NCBI RefSeq assembly: GCF_022682495.2
Contig: NC_071394.1
Location: forward strand, 25,888,470-25,952,469
DNA: 64,000 nucleotides
Direction: 5' to 3'
Source of the DNA: Desmodus rotundus
Lineage: Eukaryota; Chordata; Mammalia; Chiroptera; Phyllostomidae
The notes beneath the pieces are model-generated. The model had not been told where the DNA came from. It made no database searches and saw only the letters and a list, made by a program, of their open reading frames with translations. Positions 33,216 through 44,939 of this stretch are shown piece after piece; position 1 is the stretch's first letter; each line of letters starts with the position of its first letter. Position numbers and translations under genes: made by a program.

Positions 33216-34779
33216 CTGTATAAGATGAACAAATGGATATTGTAAATTCCTAAAAGGGTGATTAAGGTGCCCAGTCTTAACCTGTCTTTTACAAAATTAA
33301 AATAAAAGCCACAAGACATGGTATCAAAACATGTTGTCATCCTCCAGGATAATAGCTGTGCTGGCTCTGCATTTAAGCAGAAATAAACTATTGATTAATT
33401 GCTGGTCTTATGTTAGAAGGAATGAAGCATCAAGAATAAGAAGCCTTACTGGAGAGACCAAGGAAATCAGGAAACAGCATAATAACATTCAGGATATGAG
33501 GGAAGAGGGAAGGCAGTGAGTGCGAGGGGAAAGTATCTGGGCAGTAGGACAGCGAGCACAGGAGCTTCCTGTCTCACATGCCTCAGAATTTCAGCTCTCC
33601 CCCCATAATACTGTCCTGCGTCCCAGGTTGCAAGTCACTAAATTGTGTGAAACCGTGTTGGAAATAGAGAGTCTCCAGTCTTGTCCTGATGAAAATCACA
33701 TGATCTGAAGAGGCTGCTTGTCCTCGGGCACCGACACCAGGCACCGACACCAGGCGCCCGCAGCTGGTGTTCACTGCATAGCCAGAGCCGCAGAGGGGCC
33801 CCGCAGCGCCTGCCACCCTATTTCAAACCGCTCAGACCTCTTTGGCACAAGGAATGCTTTCATCTTCCTGACTAAATAGCTTGTAGAATTAAAGGTTTTA
33901 TTTTTTAAAATATACTTTATATCCCTCATCTTGAGGGGGCTCAATCTGGCTGTTGGGTCAACGCAGATGTTAAGCCTCTCACTTACAATCCTAAAAACAG
34001 CAGTTGTTCCTCAAAGTCCCGTCTTTGTGTCTCATGCGGTGACCTGTGGGTCAATCAGGCCTCGCCCGTGACTTTTGATGTGTAAGGGCTTGTGTTTCAG
34101 TTGCATTTGGTTTTCTTAACTTCACACTGGGTTAGTGGAAAGAAGGTTAAATGGGATGTTGGGGTCCCCTGGGGAGGTTTGAACAAATGGAAGTTAATTG
34201 TCTCTTGAGAAGAGAGGAGTCTATTCAGCTTTCATTCCACAATCGGAGGCTCTTTTTCTGCCCGTTAGCAAAGAACAAGCACAAACTCCTGGGCATGGTC
34301 TAACTTTTCACTGTGTCCCCATCAAAAACCTACAGATCAACGTGGTTCCGTTCAAATTAGCAAATTAAACAATTATTTGTTTTTACTGTGATAGAAAGAA
34401 CCATTTTCGTTCTCTTTTGCAAAATTGTCCAGATCTTGTTGAGAGGTATTTAGAGCAGAAAGAAATACTTTCTAATCTTCTAATATCTCCTTTGCATGTA
34501 AAACTGTCAGATTTTAGGGCTGGGATATCAAAGACCCCCTGTCTTTTAGGCTCTGTCACCAAAAATATCACTCTAAAGTTTGCCCATTTTTCCTCACCTA
34601 TTTTTTGTGTGGAATCTTTTATTTTAAAATATCTTTCCATTCTGGTAAGCTAAAGAAAGCCCAAGTGAAAAATTTTAATATATCTGCTGTCCAGGAAGTC
34701 TAGAGGTATAAAGCTGGCCTGCACAGGTTTTCTCGGGCTTTGTTTTTTAGGACTTTTGAAATAAGCACTTATTTAGCAC
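33216..34779. other. Unique-looking DNA, no gene
   Basis: No exon recognised. A local GC-rich patch (33720-33825) holds a 13-bp tandem duplication (33728-33753). It is too small and CpG-poor to call a CpG island. Confidence 0.5.
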
Positions 34780-35010
34780 TTAACTAAATGCCTGCTGCTA
34801 TTGAAAGCCCTTCATGAATGTTAATTATTTAATGCTCATAAACCCTACTAGGAGGTATAATGTTATCTTCCTTTTACAGATGAGGAAACTGAGGCAGAGA
34901 GAGGTTGCAAGACAGCCAGTGAGAGGCGGGGCCAGGATCTGGACACAGGCAGCCTGGCTGCAAAGTTCATGTTCTTCACTGCTGTGCTGTGCTGCCTCGG
35001 GCAACTTAGT
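34780..35010 (-). repeat. MIR SINE, antisense, well preserved
   Basis: CTTTTACAGATGAGGAAACT, GAGGCAGAGAGAGGTTGCAA and GCAGCCTGGCTGC are the complement of the MIR core and tRNA-related part. Confidence 0.9.
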
Positions 35011-35724
35011 TACTTTCCTAATTAATATTCTAGATCACAGGATGTAGGCTGACCCACAACTACATTGCACATGGCCCATTCGCAAACCAAAATTTCAGAA
35101 AATTTACATAGAATTCTGGATTTTCCTGACTTTTGAAAAAGGCATTAAGTTTGCATTCCCAACTCTGCTAGCAGCCGAAGCTGAGAACAGCTGTTTGGAC
35201 AAGGCACGCATACTCCAGTTCGCTGAGGCCCCGACCACCGTGTCCAGCTAAATTTCCTGCCTGACCCTTTCAAGCTTGGGAGCTTGTGACCTCTGTGTAT
35301 GAACACTGCTCCAGTACAGCAAGGGCCAGCTCCAAAATAGGCTCCTCAGTCTTCTAAACACCTCATTTCCTCACTCCTCCCTGTCACTGGGCTTCTGAGA
35401 AGTTATGTCCAATGGTTGATCTGTCCCCAAAGTAAAGAATGGATGGGAGAAGGAGTCGCTCCCCCTGCCTGGCATTCCCAAACCCCATTATTCCGGAGAA
35501 GGTTCTAACCAAGTGGCTTAATGGTGCAGGCTGCTTCCCCAGAGTGAGCTGGGTCATAAAACAAGCCGCACTTGCATCCAGTAGTGAAAGGAATGGTTCC
35601 AAGGTCAATACAAGCCCTGCTGGAGGACCAAGGGCATCAAAGAGGCTGGAAGTTTAGAGTTGGACACAGAAGGAGTTAGGAGAGTAAGGAAATAGAAAGA
35701 ACACAATATGAGGTAGTGTTAGAG
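35011..35724. other. Unique-looking DNA, no gene
   Basis: No feature recognised. Confidence 0.45.
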
Positions 35725-35930
35725 AAGAACTCAAGTGTTACTTCACGTCCGCTGAGCCTGCACTTCCTTATCCACATCATAAAACCTACGCTGCAGCCGC
35801 ACAGAGTTGCCCGAGGGATTCCATGAGGCCACGCACCCAGCGCTGACTGCAGTGCCTGGTATGGGCCATGTGACCCAAAGCACCCAGGAAGTCCTGAGTG
35901 GCCCCTGAGAATACTAAGGGTTGCTTGCAG
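35725..35930 (+). repeat. MIR SINE, decayed
   Basis: GAGCCTGCACTTCCTTATCC, ACATCATAAAACCTACGC, then GCCCGAGGGATTCCATGAGG and CAGTGCCTGGTATGGGCCAT follow MIR from 'CTCAGTTTCCTCATCTG' to its tail. Confidence 0.65.
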
Positions 35931-36318
35931 TTTACCACACATACAATGGAATGCTACTCAGCCATAAGAACAGGCAAAACACTGCCGTTTGCAACAACAC
36001 AGCTGAACCTTGAGAATATCATACTAAACACAATGAGTCAGAAAGAGCTAAGAATCACATGATTTCACTCATGTGTGAGATATAAAACTGAAACTCATAG
36101 AAGCAGACGACGGTATGGTGGTTACCAGAGGGAAGGGGGTGGGGAGTTAGTAAAGGGTAAAGGGGGCCAAATATTTGGTGATGGAAGCTGATTTGATTTT
36201 GGGTGGTGGGCACACAGTGCAACATACAGATGATGTATATAGAAATGGGCATCTGAAATCTATGTAATCTTATTAACCAATGTCACCCCAATAAATTTAA
36301 TAAAAGAAAAAGAAGAAG
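35931..36318 (+). mobile_element. 5'-truncated L1, 3' end
   Basis: Starts ACCACACATACAATGGAATG, then CTACTCAGCCATAAGAACAG, GATTTCACTCATGTGTGAGA, GATGATGTATATAGAAATGG and a CCCCAATAAATTTAATAAAA tail. About 390 bp of ORF2 end plus 3' UTR. Confidence 0.9.
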
Positions 36319-36882
36319 AGCATATCTTCTACCCTCTGCTTCACACATATTTGAAGGTATAAGGCTAACAATGAAACAGTTCAGCACGACATACAAAAAA
36401 GTTGTTCGAAGCCTTTTGACATTTTATCTTGTATCTCAAAGTGGCTCCAGATGCTGTCCTGTTTTATTTTGTGTGTGTGAAGACATCCAAGAGCCCGCCA
36501 ATAACCCACGAATTTGCTTATTCTTTTTCTGCCCCAAGTAGCCTCGCATTTAGAGAAAACATGAACCCAACACAAGTTCTTTAGAACTAGTAGGTAGCTT
36601 TTATTTTTCCTCACAGGCACTGCACATATTTGTACTACTTCTCTCTCATCATTTACTTACAGAAAAAAACATCTATTAGAAAGCAATTTGTTCTCTGTTA
36701 GGTTCATTTACCCAGCAGTCAGTGGGTGTGTCCTGGATGCATGCGTAGGCAGCCAGATAGGTCTCCAAATAGAGCGAGTCTTCCTCTGCAAGGCAGGGGC
36801 TTGGGCAGGGCCTGTGACCCTCCTTTGGCTCTTTAGAAGCCTAGCACCTCTTCAGTGACATGCGCTCCAAAGGGCATGACTG
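36319..36882. other. Unique-looking DNA, no gene
   Basis: Nothing recognised. Confidence 0.45.
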
Positions 36883-37070
36883 GCCCTGACCAGTGTGGCT
36901 CAGTGGGTTGGGCATCATCCCTCAAAGCAAAAGGTCGCAGGTTCCATCCCTGGTTGGGGTACATAAGAGAGGCAACCAATTGACGTTTTTCTCTCACAGC
37001 AATGTTTCTCTCCCTCTCTTTCTGCCGCCCTAAACTGTTCTTTAAAAATAAATAAATAAAGCCTTTGGAA
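36883..37070 (+). mobile_element. Bat Ves SINE, full length
   Basis: GCCCTGACCAGTGTGGCTCA, GTGGGTTGGGCATCATCC, a B box reading GGTTCCATCCC (two differences from the canonical form), TTTTTCTCTCACAGCAATG, a CT-rich body and AAAAATAAATAAATAAAGCC tail. Confidence 0.92.
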
Positions 37071-37884
37071 AAAGGGGAGTGGGGCGTTACCAGGTCTCTC
37101 TGAGTAACACCCGCCAGAGTGGGTGGTAGACGTGCTCAGCCCGGGCGCTTTTCAGATGGGATAAGGGGATGACTAATCCGATGAAGGTACTTTGAATTAA
37201 AATCATTTGAAAAACTTAAATTTTTAGTTGGCAACTACTGAATGTGGCAACACTTGCCCAACGCCGTGAGCAGCTGGGGAGCCTCATGAAAGGGCCTCTG
37301 TCTTTACCGTGAATGGACCGGGCTGCCTCGCTCCTCCTTTGCTGTCATTCTTCCTTTCAAAGTCCGCGTCAGTCAGGGCGGCAAAGGTAAGAGTTGGCAC
37401 TAGCTGGTCTCTGCTCGGTTATAAATCTGTCTGTCCAGGCGGGGTTATACAATGAATAGCTCTTTCCATTACAGTGGCAGCACTGGCTGCCTTTAGAATG
37501 CAGGAGACTTCTGTTCTTACGTTAAAGAAGCAGGCAAATTGCTGCCATCGCCTCGCTATATTTCGTGAATTTTCGCTTGACGTGGTTTTGGTTTTCCATC
37601 TGGAGAATGGGCAGGGAAATGAAGACCTTTTACAGAGTGGCATGATGGATAATTGCTAGAAAAATTCTGAGCCATTTCCCATCCCTTTGGTAAACCCGAG
37701 CCTTCCCTGCACCCTCTTTTCATGCAGGGTCACCGTTTCGCACAAGCTCAAATGCCTGGAGTTCCACCCTCTCATCTGAACATCCCTAAATTTAACCTCA
37801 TACCTCACCCCGCCCTCTGTCCCTGATCTAAATCTTTGTCAACAGTTTCTCAGAAAAGCTGGTATGTGTGCTGGCTGCTGTTAA
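37071..37884. other. Unique-looking DNA, no gene
   Basis: No exon or repeat recognised. Open frames on both strands at 37419-37659 overlap each other and have no family match. Confidence 0.45.
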
Positions 37885-38022
37885 CCTTCCGGCCCTCGGG
37901 TTTCACCTTCACCCAGGAGCAGTGTCTGTTTCCCGTCCTCCTACCTGTACTATAAGCTCCTTGAAGGCAAGAAACATATATTTTCATCTCCACATCTAGT
38001 ACTGATTTTTAATATGGTAGGT
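37885..38022 (+). repeat. L2 3' end fragment
   Basis: TACTATAAGCTCCTTGAAGG, CAAGAAACATATATTTTCAT and CACATCTAGTACTG match the sense L2 terminus. Confidence 0.75.
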
Positions 38023-38027
38023 GTATT

Positions 38028-38330
38028 AGTTAAGAATTTCATTGGCTCCGCATAACACAGATCCCAAAACAAAGGCTTAAATAAATGAGCGGTTTTCCCT
38101 TGCTCCTATAATCAGAGACCTGGAGTTGGGAAGTCCAGAGGTGTAATGAATGTCCATGTGTCATCAGGGACCCAGGCACCCTTGTCCATTTAAGCATCAT
38201 TAGCTTTTACTTGGCACCTCTGGTCCCCTTTTCAGCATCGTGCCCACATCCCAGGCAAGAAGACAGGGAAGGAGACTGGGCAATTTCTGGTAGACAAACT
38301 TGTTGGTGGAAGATACCAAAAAAGCAACGG
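38028..38330 (-). repeat. Old LTR/L1-class repeat, antisense, family uncertain
   Basis: GTATTAGTTAAGAATTTCAT, CATAACACAGATCCCAAAAC, GAGCGGTTTTCCCTTGCTCC and CATCAGGGACCCAGGCACCC resemble the complement of a common mammalian LTR-like repeat. I cannot name the family from memory. Confidence 0.5.
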
Positions 38331-38384
38331 TCAGGCAACTCCCTCTAAAGAGCTTTCTTAGATGTGCCGCCCAGTGACTCCACT

Positions 38385-38572
38385 GATTTCCGGTTGGGGC
38401 ACATGCCCTGGTTGGGGGTGTGCAGGAGGCAACCCACCGATCGGTGTTTCTCTCGTGCATAAGAGGGGCGACCAATTGATGTTTTTCTCTCACATCGGTA
38501 TTTCTTTACCTCTCTTTCTACCTCCCTCCCCCTCTCTCTAAAAATAAATAAAGTCTTTGAAAAAATAATCAA
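38385..38572 (+). mobile_element. Bat Ves SINE lacking its head
   Basis: Starts near the B-box region (TTTCCGGTTGGGGCACATGC), then GTGTGCAGGAGGCAACCCAC, CTCTCACATCGG, a CT-rich body and CTCTAAAAATAAATAAAGTC. The A box is missing, so it is probably 5'-truncated. Confidence 0.85.
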
Positions 38573-39397
38573 ATAGTATTTAATTCCCTCTGTTTGTGGG
38601 ATAAAAAATGGGAAGAGAACAGTCGTGCCCTATGATGTCAGAATTAGAACTCCCTACTGCTCAGCATCCTTGCCATTAGCTGAATTTGCTCCATGCTTTT
38701 CTCTCTCTGTGGTGGGTTTCACATGAAAAAACATTGTTCTTGAACTTTTGAAGAGGAAAAGAATTTAAAGTTGCATTCTGGATGAGAAGCATGAGATATT
38801 GACAATTCAGTTCACTCCCAACCTCCCTCGTGGGCATCTGAACATAAAGCCAGTCTCAGCACATATCATCGGAACCTAAGGGAAGGGCTGATAACCTTCA
38901 GATGATGAAAATCGCTGTTAACTGGGACCCAGGGGGAACATCATTGGAAATATGCACTTCCATCACACGCTCGCGGTCTCTTAGCCTGGAGGTGTAGGAA
39001 GCAGCAGGGAAAGGTCAGGATGCGGAGACACAGAGACGAGCTGTCAGAGCAGGTAGGGAGGATGGGAGAGAACGGTGCTGGGCCCGGTGACTTTACAAAG
39101 ATGTGCAAGCTGCTATGGCAAATGTTAACACTTGTTAAATCCTAACAGATCCGGTGTACATGGGTGTCTTATATTTTTCTCTGTACTCTTCTTTACATTT
39201 TAATATTTCATAGTTGAACATTTAAGAAATTTAAAGGAGAACCTTTGAATATTGTCTTCAGAGGATCGATGTAGCATAGAAGAGAAATCGCAATAAGTAA
39301 AATAGTCATGACCCTACAAATATGAAGGACAGAGATTGTTTAGGGGTGTGTGTGTGTGTGCACATGCCTTCAGAAGCTTTAACATGCATCGACACCC
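38573..39397. other. Unique-looking DNA, no gene
   Basis: Nothing recognised besides a (GT)n of about 8 units near 39346-39360. Confidence 0.45.
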
Positions 39398-39510
39398 ATG
39401 TAGGATGTTTGAAACTTAGATTCCTGACTCTACCTACTTCTCACTCAGTAGGTCTGGGGTGAGGACTGTGAATTTGAATTTCTATTAAGTTCTTGCAACA
39501 AAGAAATCTT
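39398..39510. mobile_element. MER5A-like hAT fragment
   Basis: TCACTCAGTAGGTCTGGGGT, GAGGACTGTGAATTTGAATT and TCTATTAAGTTCTTGC correspond to the MER5 core (ACTGAATCAGAATCTC region read through the GTAGGTCTGGG side). The terminal repeats are not clear. Confidence 0.6.
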
Positions 39511-39567
39511 AATGATGTCTTGTTGGATAGACAATATGTGCTTCTCCCAAAATAATCTGGGTTGGTT

Positions 39568-39690
39568 TGACTCATTTATTCAACAGATATTTGGTAAGTA
39601 CCTACTATGTGCCAAGTACTGTGTTACATGCTGGAGATGTGCAATTGAATATATACTTACAATTCCCTATCAAGAAGCAGTGATTAAGTA
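39568..39690 (-). repeat. L2 3' end fragment
   Basis: CATTTATTCAACAGATATTT, GTACCTACTATGTGCCAAGT and ACATGCTGGAGATG are the complement of the L2 terminus. Confidence 0.78.
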
Positions 39691-39924
39691 TATTTTATAT
39701 GTTTATGCCAAAAGATGAGAAATTGTTTAGACACTAAACTTTGGATATTATAATAATTAATCAGTAGGCTAGGGGAGCACTCTGGGAAGGACTGTGTATG
39801 AAAACTTTGCTTTTTTGCATATAATAATGATTGCAGAGAATTTTCCTTTTCTCCTTGTGTTTTCCCCCAGCCCCCTACTGTTCTTTATTCCTTCCTCTCT
39901 CCCTCTCTAACCCAGACAAACACA

Positions 39925-40258
39925 CCTTATTTTGCCGTGTATAATGTGTACTTTGTTGCCCAAATTTTTGAGGGAATAATAAGGATGCACATTATACATG
40001 GATAGTACTAATTCCGTTTCTACATAAATGTTTTTAATTCTTTTATTTATGTTTGTACATTAAAAGTGTAACTCTAGAAAGCAATAACAATATACATATG
40101 CAAAATAATACCCTGGAATATGATAATTGGTTTTGTTTCTAAATATAAACAAAAAATAGAATTAGAAGATTAAAATGAAAGATTTTTTTCTGAAAGTTTG
40201 GGCCAAAAACATGGGTGCGCATTATACACGGGAGTGCATTATACGTGGCGAAATATGG
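39925..40258. mobile_element. Tc1/mariner-class MITE (Kanga/Tc2-like ends)
   Basis: 334 bp with inverted ends: CCTTATTTTGCCGTGTATAA at the left and the complement CCATATTTCGCCACGTATAA at the right. Each end is followed by a second GTATAATG-type motif (left TGCACATTATACATGG, right TGCGCATTATACACGG). The right flank is TA (40259-40260). The left flank is CA, perhaps a mutated TA. The AT-rich interior carries no transposase. Confidence 0.7.
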
Positions 40259-40329
40259 TAGTTGATTCACTAATTCAATAGTTATCTCAATCTCCTTTTT
40301 CCTTGCTACATCTTACCAAAGGCTCTAGA

Positions 40330-40565
40330 AAGCCAGGTATTTGCTCAACTAGATTCCCTGGCAGCCCAGGCTGGCCACATGACCCAGTTATGGCCGATGA
40401 AATATAAGTGGAACTATGCTAGGGGCCTTCTGGGATACACTGTGCTTCTATATAAAAGGGATAGAAGTAAGAGGAAGATCATTGGCATAGCCCATTTGCC
40501 TCTTTTCTTCCTCTGCTAACTATTTCTTCCAGCCAAAATTCAAGTTGGGAGAAGGGGGACAATCA
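40330..40565 (+). mobile_element. MLT1-like MaLR LTR fragment
   Basis: CAGGCTGGCCACATGACCCA, GTTATGGCCGATGAAATATA, AGTGGAACTATGC and TCTTTTCTTCCTCTGC follow the middle of an older MLT1 LTR in sense orientation. Both ends are missing. Confidence 0.6.
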
Positions 40566-41169
40566 TCCTCACTCTTTGAGAATTACAAACTTTATTTTAA
40601 ATGATCATAATCACCAATTTTAAACACTTGTCTAATTTTTTTTCCAGTTTGTATAGCAGTTCTTGAAATTCAACTTTGGCCTCAGGATATCTGAACTGGG
40701 AGTTCATTGTTGAATTGTCCTAAGCCAACAGCATTGAAAAAAATTCAATTTAATTGTTCGTGGAAAAAGCAGTAAAGAAATGTGTTGGCATTGGGGTCCT
40801 ACGTGCTTTATTCACAGTCCTGGCCAAGCAGTTCCGTCCATGTGACGAACTGGGTTGAGTCTTCAATCTCTAGATATTCAGCTTTTCTGTATTAAGTTGC
40901 AACATTTGTTGCTGAACCTTTTTGCATCATTGTGAGTAGGAGAAAACTGCAGCACTAAAGCTTTCTTTAGAAATCATCTAGCGCCTTACCACTCGAAGTG
41001 TGTTCAGGTGTGTCTGTGGACTGAGCAGCCGCGTTGGTGTCATGGGAGAGCTTGCCGGAAATGCAGAATTGTAGGCCTCACCGCACACCGGCTGGATTAG
41101 AACCTGCAGTTTAGCAAGGTCCCCATGTGCTCTGTGTCCATGTTGACAGTTGAGACACACTCGTCTAGT
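40566..41169. other. Unique-looking DNA, no gene
   Basis: No repeat or exon recognised. Confidence 0.45.
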
Positions 41170-41290
41170 CTGACTCCTTCATCTGCCATAGGAGGAAACG
41201 GAGGCCCAGGCAGGTTCTCAGAGGCAAGCAATGGCTGAGGAAGAAAGGTGACATCTGGCAAGCGAGCTGCCTTGACCTCCTGGTCTCTCC
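41170..41290 (-). repeat. Possible MIR fragment, antisense
   Basis: ATAGGAGGAAACGGAGGCCC followed by AGGCAGGTTCTCAGAGGCAA resembles the MIR complement. Short and decayed. Confidence 0.45.
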
Positions 41291-44200
41291 AGGTGCAGGC
41301 TCATGAGGGGGCTGGGAACTCTGTGATATCTGCCTCTGACCATACTTAACCCTGATGCTAAGCAGAGAGTGTTCTAGGGCGGCTTCCCTGGTGGGCACTT
41401 TTCTAAAAATAACTGAAAGACTAACCCCTGTGGGACAGATAGGGGCTGACATGGTCCTTTCAGGCCCAGAAGGTAAATAATGAGTCACCATCTATTCAGA
41501 CCCCTGGCTGTGAAGAGTTTCTCAGGGGTGGCGGGAGCACAGATGTTTACTCTACAAGGAAGTGGGAGGTCAGAACCCACAATATTTATGTTGGCGTTTT
41601 CACTGTTTATATGAGGAAACATCCTCATTAATCCCGACATGTCTATTATTGAGTAGGTCCCTGAAATCAGGTGTTCGTTTAAAACAATAAACATAGCCTA
41701 TTTCTCATATTTCAGGTTGGATGCAATTACTGCCTAAGACAGCCTAGTCCTTTGGGGCTATGTTAGATTTTATTTTCGCTGTGAATAGGACTATAAATTC
41801 ATGAGAATTGGTCACCCATGTATAGATTCTAACATTTTAGTGTTATTATAAAGAAGAAATCATTTCTGACGGTCAGACCTTGCAATGTGCTGGGAAGCAA
41901 TGAAAATGATTACTTTAGAACCCACAATGGAAAGAATAAAATGCCATGCATAATATTTCTGATGCCAGAAGAAGAAGTTAAAATGCCCTGTCACGCGTTC
42001 AGGTCTAAACTCTCAGCCTCAAGCCTAAGGTCAGGAGTGAGAGGCCTGAAACAGGTTCCAGGGTTTATGAGCCTGGAGACGGGGAGAAGAGGAGAAAGGG
42101 AGAGGAGTGTCTTTTTTTCCCTCTGGAGGAGGCAGAGAGAGGAGGATTTGCATTCCTTTCTTATTGCGGGCTGGATGCGTGTAAAGGAGATTAGACCAGT
42201 CCACAGAAGTCTGGCAAATAGGAACCATTCAGTATGTGCTTTTTTCTCACTCTCTTCTCTTTCCTGTGGAAACACACACTCAGGATACAGTCCAGGCAAA
42301 ACCCAGAGGTAGACTGGGTTTGCCCAGGAGGAATTATCTGTACTAGCAAAACATACAGGAGAATGTTTCCGTTGTTACTAAGAAAAGAATAGCTGTATGA
42401 ATCACGGCGCTCCGTGAGAACAGGAGCAGCAGATACAGAGTCTCCGTGCCCCTGGGGTCACGATAAATTTGCATTTCCTAGCAAGGACGGGGCTCCTGTG
42501 GGTTCAGCTTGAAATGGTGAGAGCAGAGCCCTTGCGAACCACGGTTGGCCACCTGGATGCGGAGGAGTCCGGGTGCGGTCCGAGGGGGTTCACAGTAGCT
42601 GCGCCCAGACTTGCAGGGTGGAAGATGTCGGGGGCACTGCAGAGCGCCCTCAGGAGGTGACTCTTAGGGTTCACAGGAAAGGCAACGGTGAGCCCATAAA
42701 TCAAACAACCTTTAAGGGGAAAACAAGTCTGTGCAAAGTATCCCAGTTCTCTTTCATGGAAAATATATAGGTATAAAAATGGGGAGGGGGCCAGAGGGAC
42801 AAAGGTCTATCTAGAGTTTCAAATACTCTTCGATAGGTTTCATCTCTCAGATTGGGGAGCTTAGGATTCGCCGTGGAGCTGGAGATGAATCTGAGAGTGG
42901 GTGCGCGCGAAGACCCAGGTTAAGATAATCCAAACGGCACAGGTGGATCTTCTGGAACAGTAACAGTCACCTCTCACACTGGTGTGGCTTTTCCCCTTGT
43001 CCCCCTCTCCTTTGGTTCTCGTGGCAATCTTATGAGGAATTTCCCTCTAAGGCTGCACACCCTCTGCCAGACCAGTGGCCCCCACAATGGACAGCCCCCT
43101 ACGTCCTGGAAGGGTGCACAAGAAAATCCATTGCCAGCAAAAAGGAACTAGATATTAGATTTTGAATATTTTTCTAAAAATAAGAAAGAAATTATGCTTT
43201 AGCAGCATTGAAAATGTTGACTGAGCCGGGCCCGCTGAGTTTGCACATCAGCTGGCCCTGCACCGCAATGCCCGGGAAGGGTTCCTGAGGATGGAGGGAC
43301 TTCCCACGTTGGAGGGTCGGAGTGACACCCTTCTTGCTGGCTCACTCTCCGCACACTGCCTCATGTTGCCTTTTACTCAGCTCTAGTGAACTCAATTTAC
43401 AGATTGCACTGTCTTCCTTCTTCGGATGGAGTGGCCAAGCAACTTACATGATTCTTGCAAAGGAAGCAAGCGTAATAGGACGCAAGCATAGGACAAACCC
43501 AGAAAACAGCAGAGCCAACGGTTGTCACTCCTGCTACGTGCTCATTGTCAGACATTACATGGTCATGAAGTCAGCGATGATCGCATCCAAGTTGTCAAGT
43601 TGCTGAAACCTTTCCAAGAAAGATGATTTGAAATGTGAGTGATTTTCACTATGCTCGATGATGGGCGTAACTCAGGAATCCGTTGTACCTCGTAATACAA
43701 GCTCGAGGACACTAGGGAGCTGTTCAGGTTGGCAGTTCATTTGAAAGCTAAACACCCAGGACACAGAGAGGAGCCTCTGCGGTCATTCCCCCATGGTGGA
43801 GGTTAAAGGCATGCAATTCTCAACAGTACTTTAAAAATTTGCCAAATTTACTGCTAATGTTTAAAAGCCTCTTTCCAGGCTTCTTACTTATTAGCAAAAA
43901 AAGTCACTTGTGACTGGGTCAATACTTGTTCTTCCTGAAGCTGTTACAAATGATTGAAATAATACCTAAAAATATAGGGTGACGAACAAATGCCTTTCTC
44001 TGTTAGCTAATACTATTGGGATAGAAATAGAAAACACTGCTGAATGTTTGAAGGAGCAGGGATCAGAACAGAGGTAGCAGTGTCCACTGTCGGCTATTTA
44101 GTTGTGTAAAAGCGTGTATGTGGTCGATATGTTTCAGCTTGGAGCACTTGCTGGAGTCTGTTTCAATGACTCGGAAGCTAAAGAACTACTTTAAATTCAT

Positions 44201-44846
44201 GCGTGTGCACGTGCACGTGCCACGTCTGGGAAAATGTACAGAAAATGATGTATCTCCAGCAATTAAGTTACCTTTTTATTTAAAAAACGTTTCCTGGAAA
44301 ACCTAGGTAGCTATGACCACTGAGCAGAGATATGGCCCAATGAAAGTTATTCCCTAAACTATACACAAGAAAGCTTGTATAACAAGGTAGTTAATGCCAG
44401 AAGGGCCACCAAATGATGCATGATGTCCTCCCTACGGGTTAACTTTTTAAAAAAGGAGACCTTTAAAATATAGTGGAATCTTTATAACACTGTATAATGA
44501 GATGCAATCTTTTGTAATACATAGAGGTTCCTTGTAAGTTTTCTCCTGTCAAAATATTAAAGGAATTATTGAACTTAAAATAAGTTATTCTTCTTTCTTT
44601 TATGAAAGAATGAGACTCAGCTATGCTGATCTTTCCTGTGATGATAATTGTGCTACCTAGAAAAGAGTTTGGGGTAAAGAGAAGCACTGTAAAACTGTCA
44701 TGAAGAGCGAATACATATTCATCGTGTAGCCGACTCACGAAGTGGGTGAGCAGACGAACGAGGCGGTTTGCCTTCCCCAAACCCATCACGTCAGGCTAGG
44801 TGGAGTGCCCTCTTCCTCTCTGCACTCTTATACCACCCTGTGTACA
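41291..44846. other. Unique-looking DNA, no gene (3.5 kb)
   Basis: The longest repeat-poor stretch. Its open frames (up to 141 codons at 41887-42312) overlap frames on the other strand and show no known domain. Notable sites are a double E-box at 44208-44219 and a moderately GC-rich patch at 42510-42650 without clear CpG enrichment. Confidence 0.5.
44208..44226. promoter_or_regulatory. Abutting E-boxes CACGTGCACGTG plus CACGTC
   Basis: Two palindromic CACGTG sites abut at 44208-44213 and 44214-44219, with CACGTC at 44221-44226. Such sites bind bHLH factors (MYC/MAX, USF, CLOCK, TFE) in general. Whether this cluster is functional cannot be judged from sequence alone. Confidence 0.35.
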
Positions 44847-44930
44847 CATCCATCCATCCATCTGCCTCTGACCCATCTGCCTGTCTATCCATCTACCCAT
44901 CCACCCATCCATCCATCCATCTATCCATCC
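44847..44930. repeat. (CCAT)n / (ATCT)n microsatellite
   Basis: Imperfect tetranucleotide array with CATC, CTGT and ACCC variants, directly upstream of an antisense L2. There is no spacer structure, so it is not CRISPR-like. Confidence 0.93.
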
Positions 44931-44939
44931 TTCACAAGT

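Noticed and set aside
42510..42650. GC-rich patch as a CpG-island promoter
   Set aside because: Too short, with few CpGs, and no exon or transcription start features nearby.
44847..44930. Regular short repeats that might be read as a CRISPR array
   Set aside because: They are simple CCAT/ATCT tetranucleotides with no spacers, in a mammalian genome.
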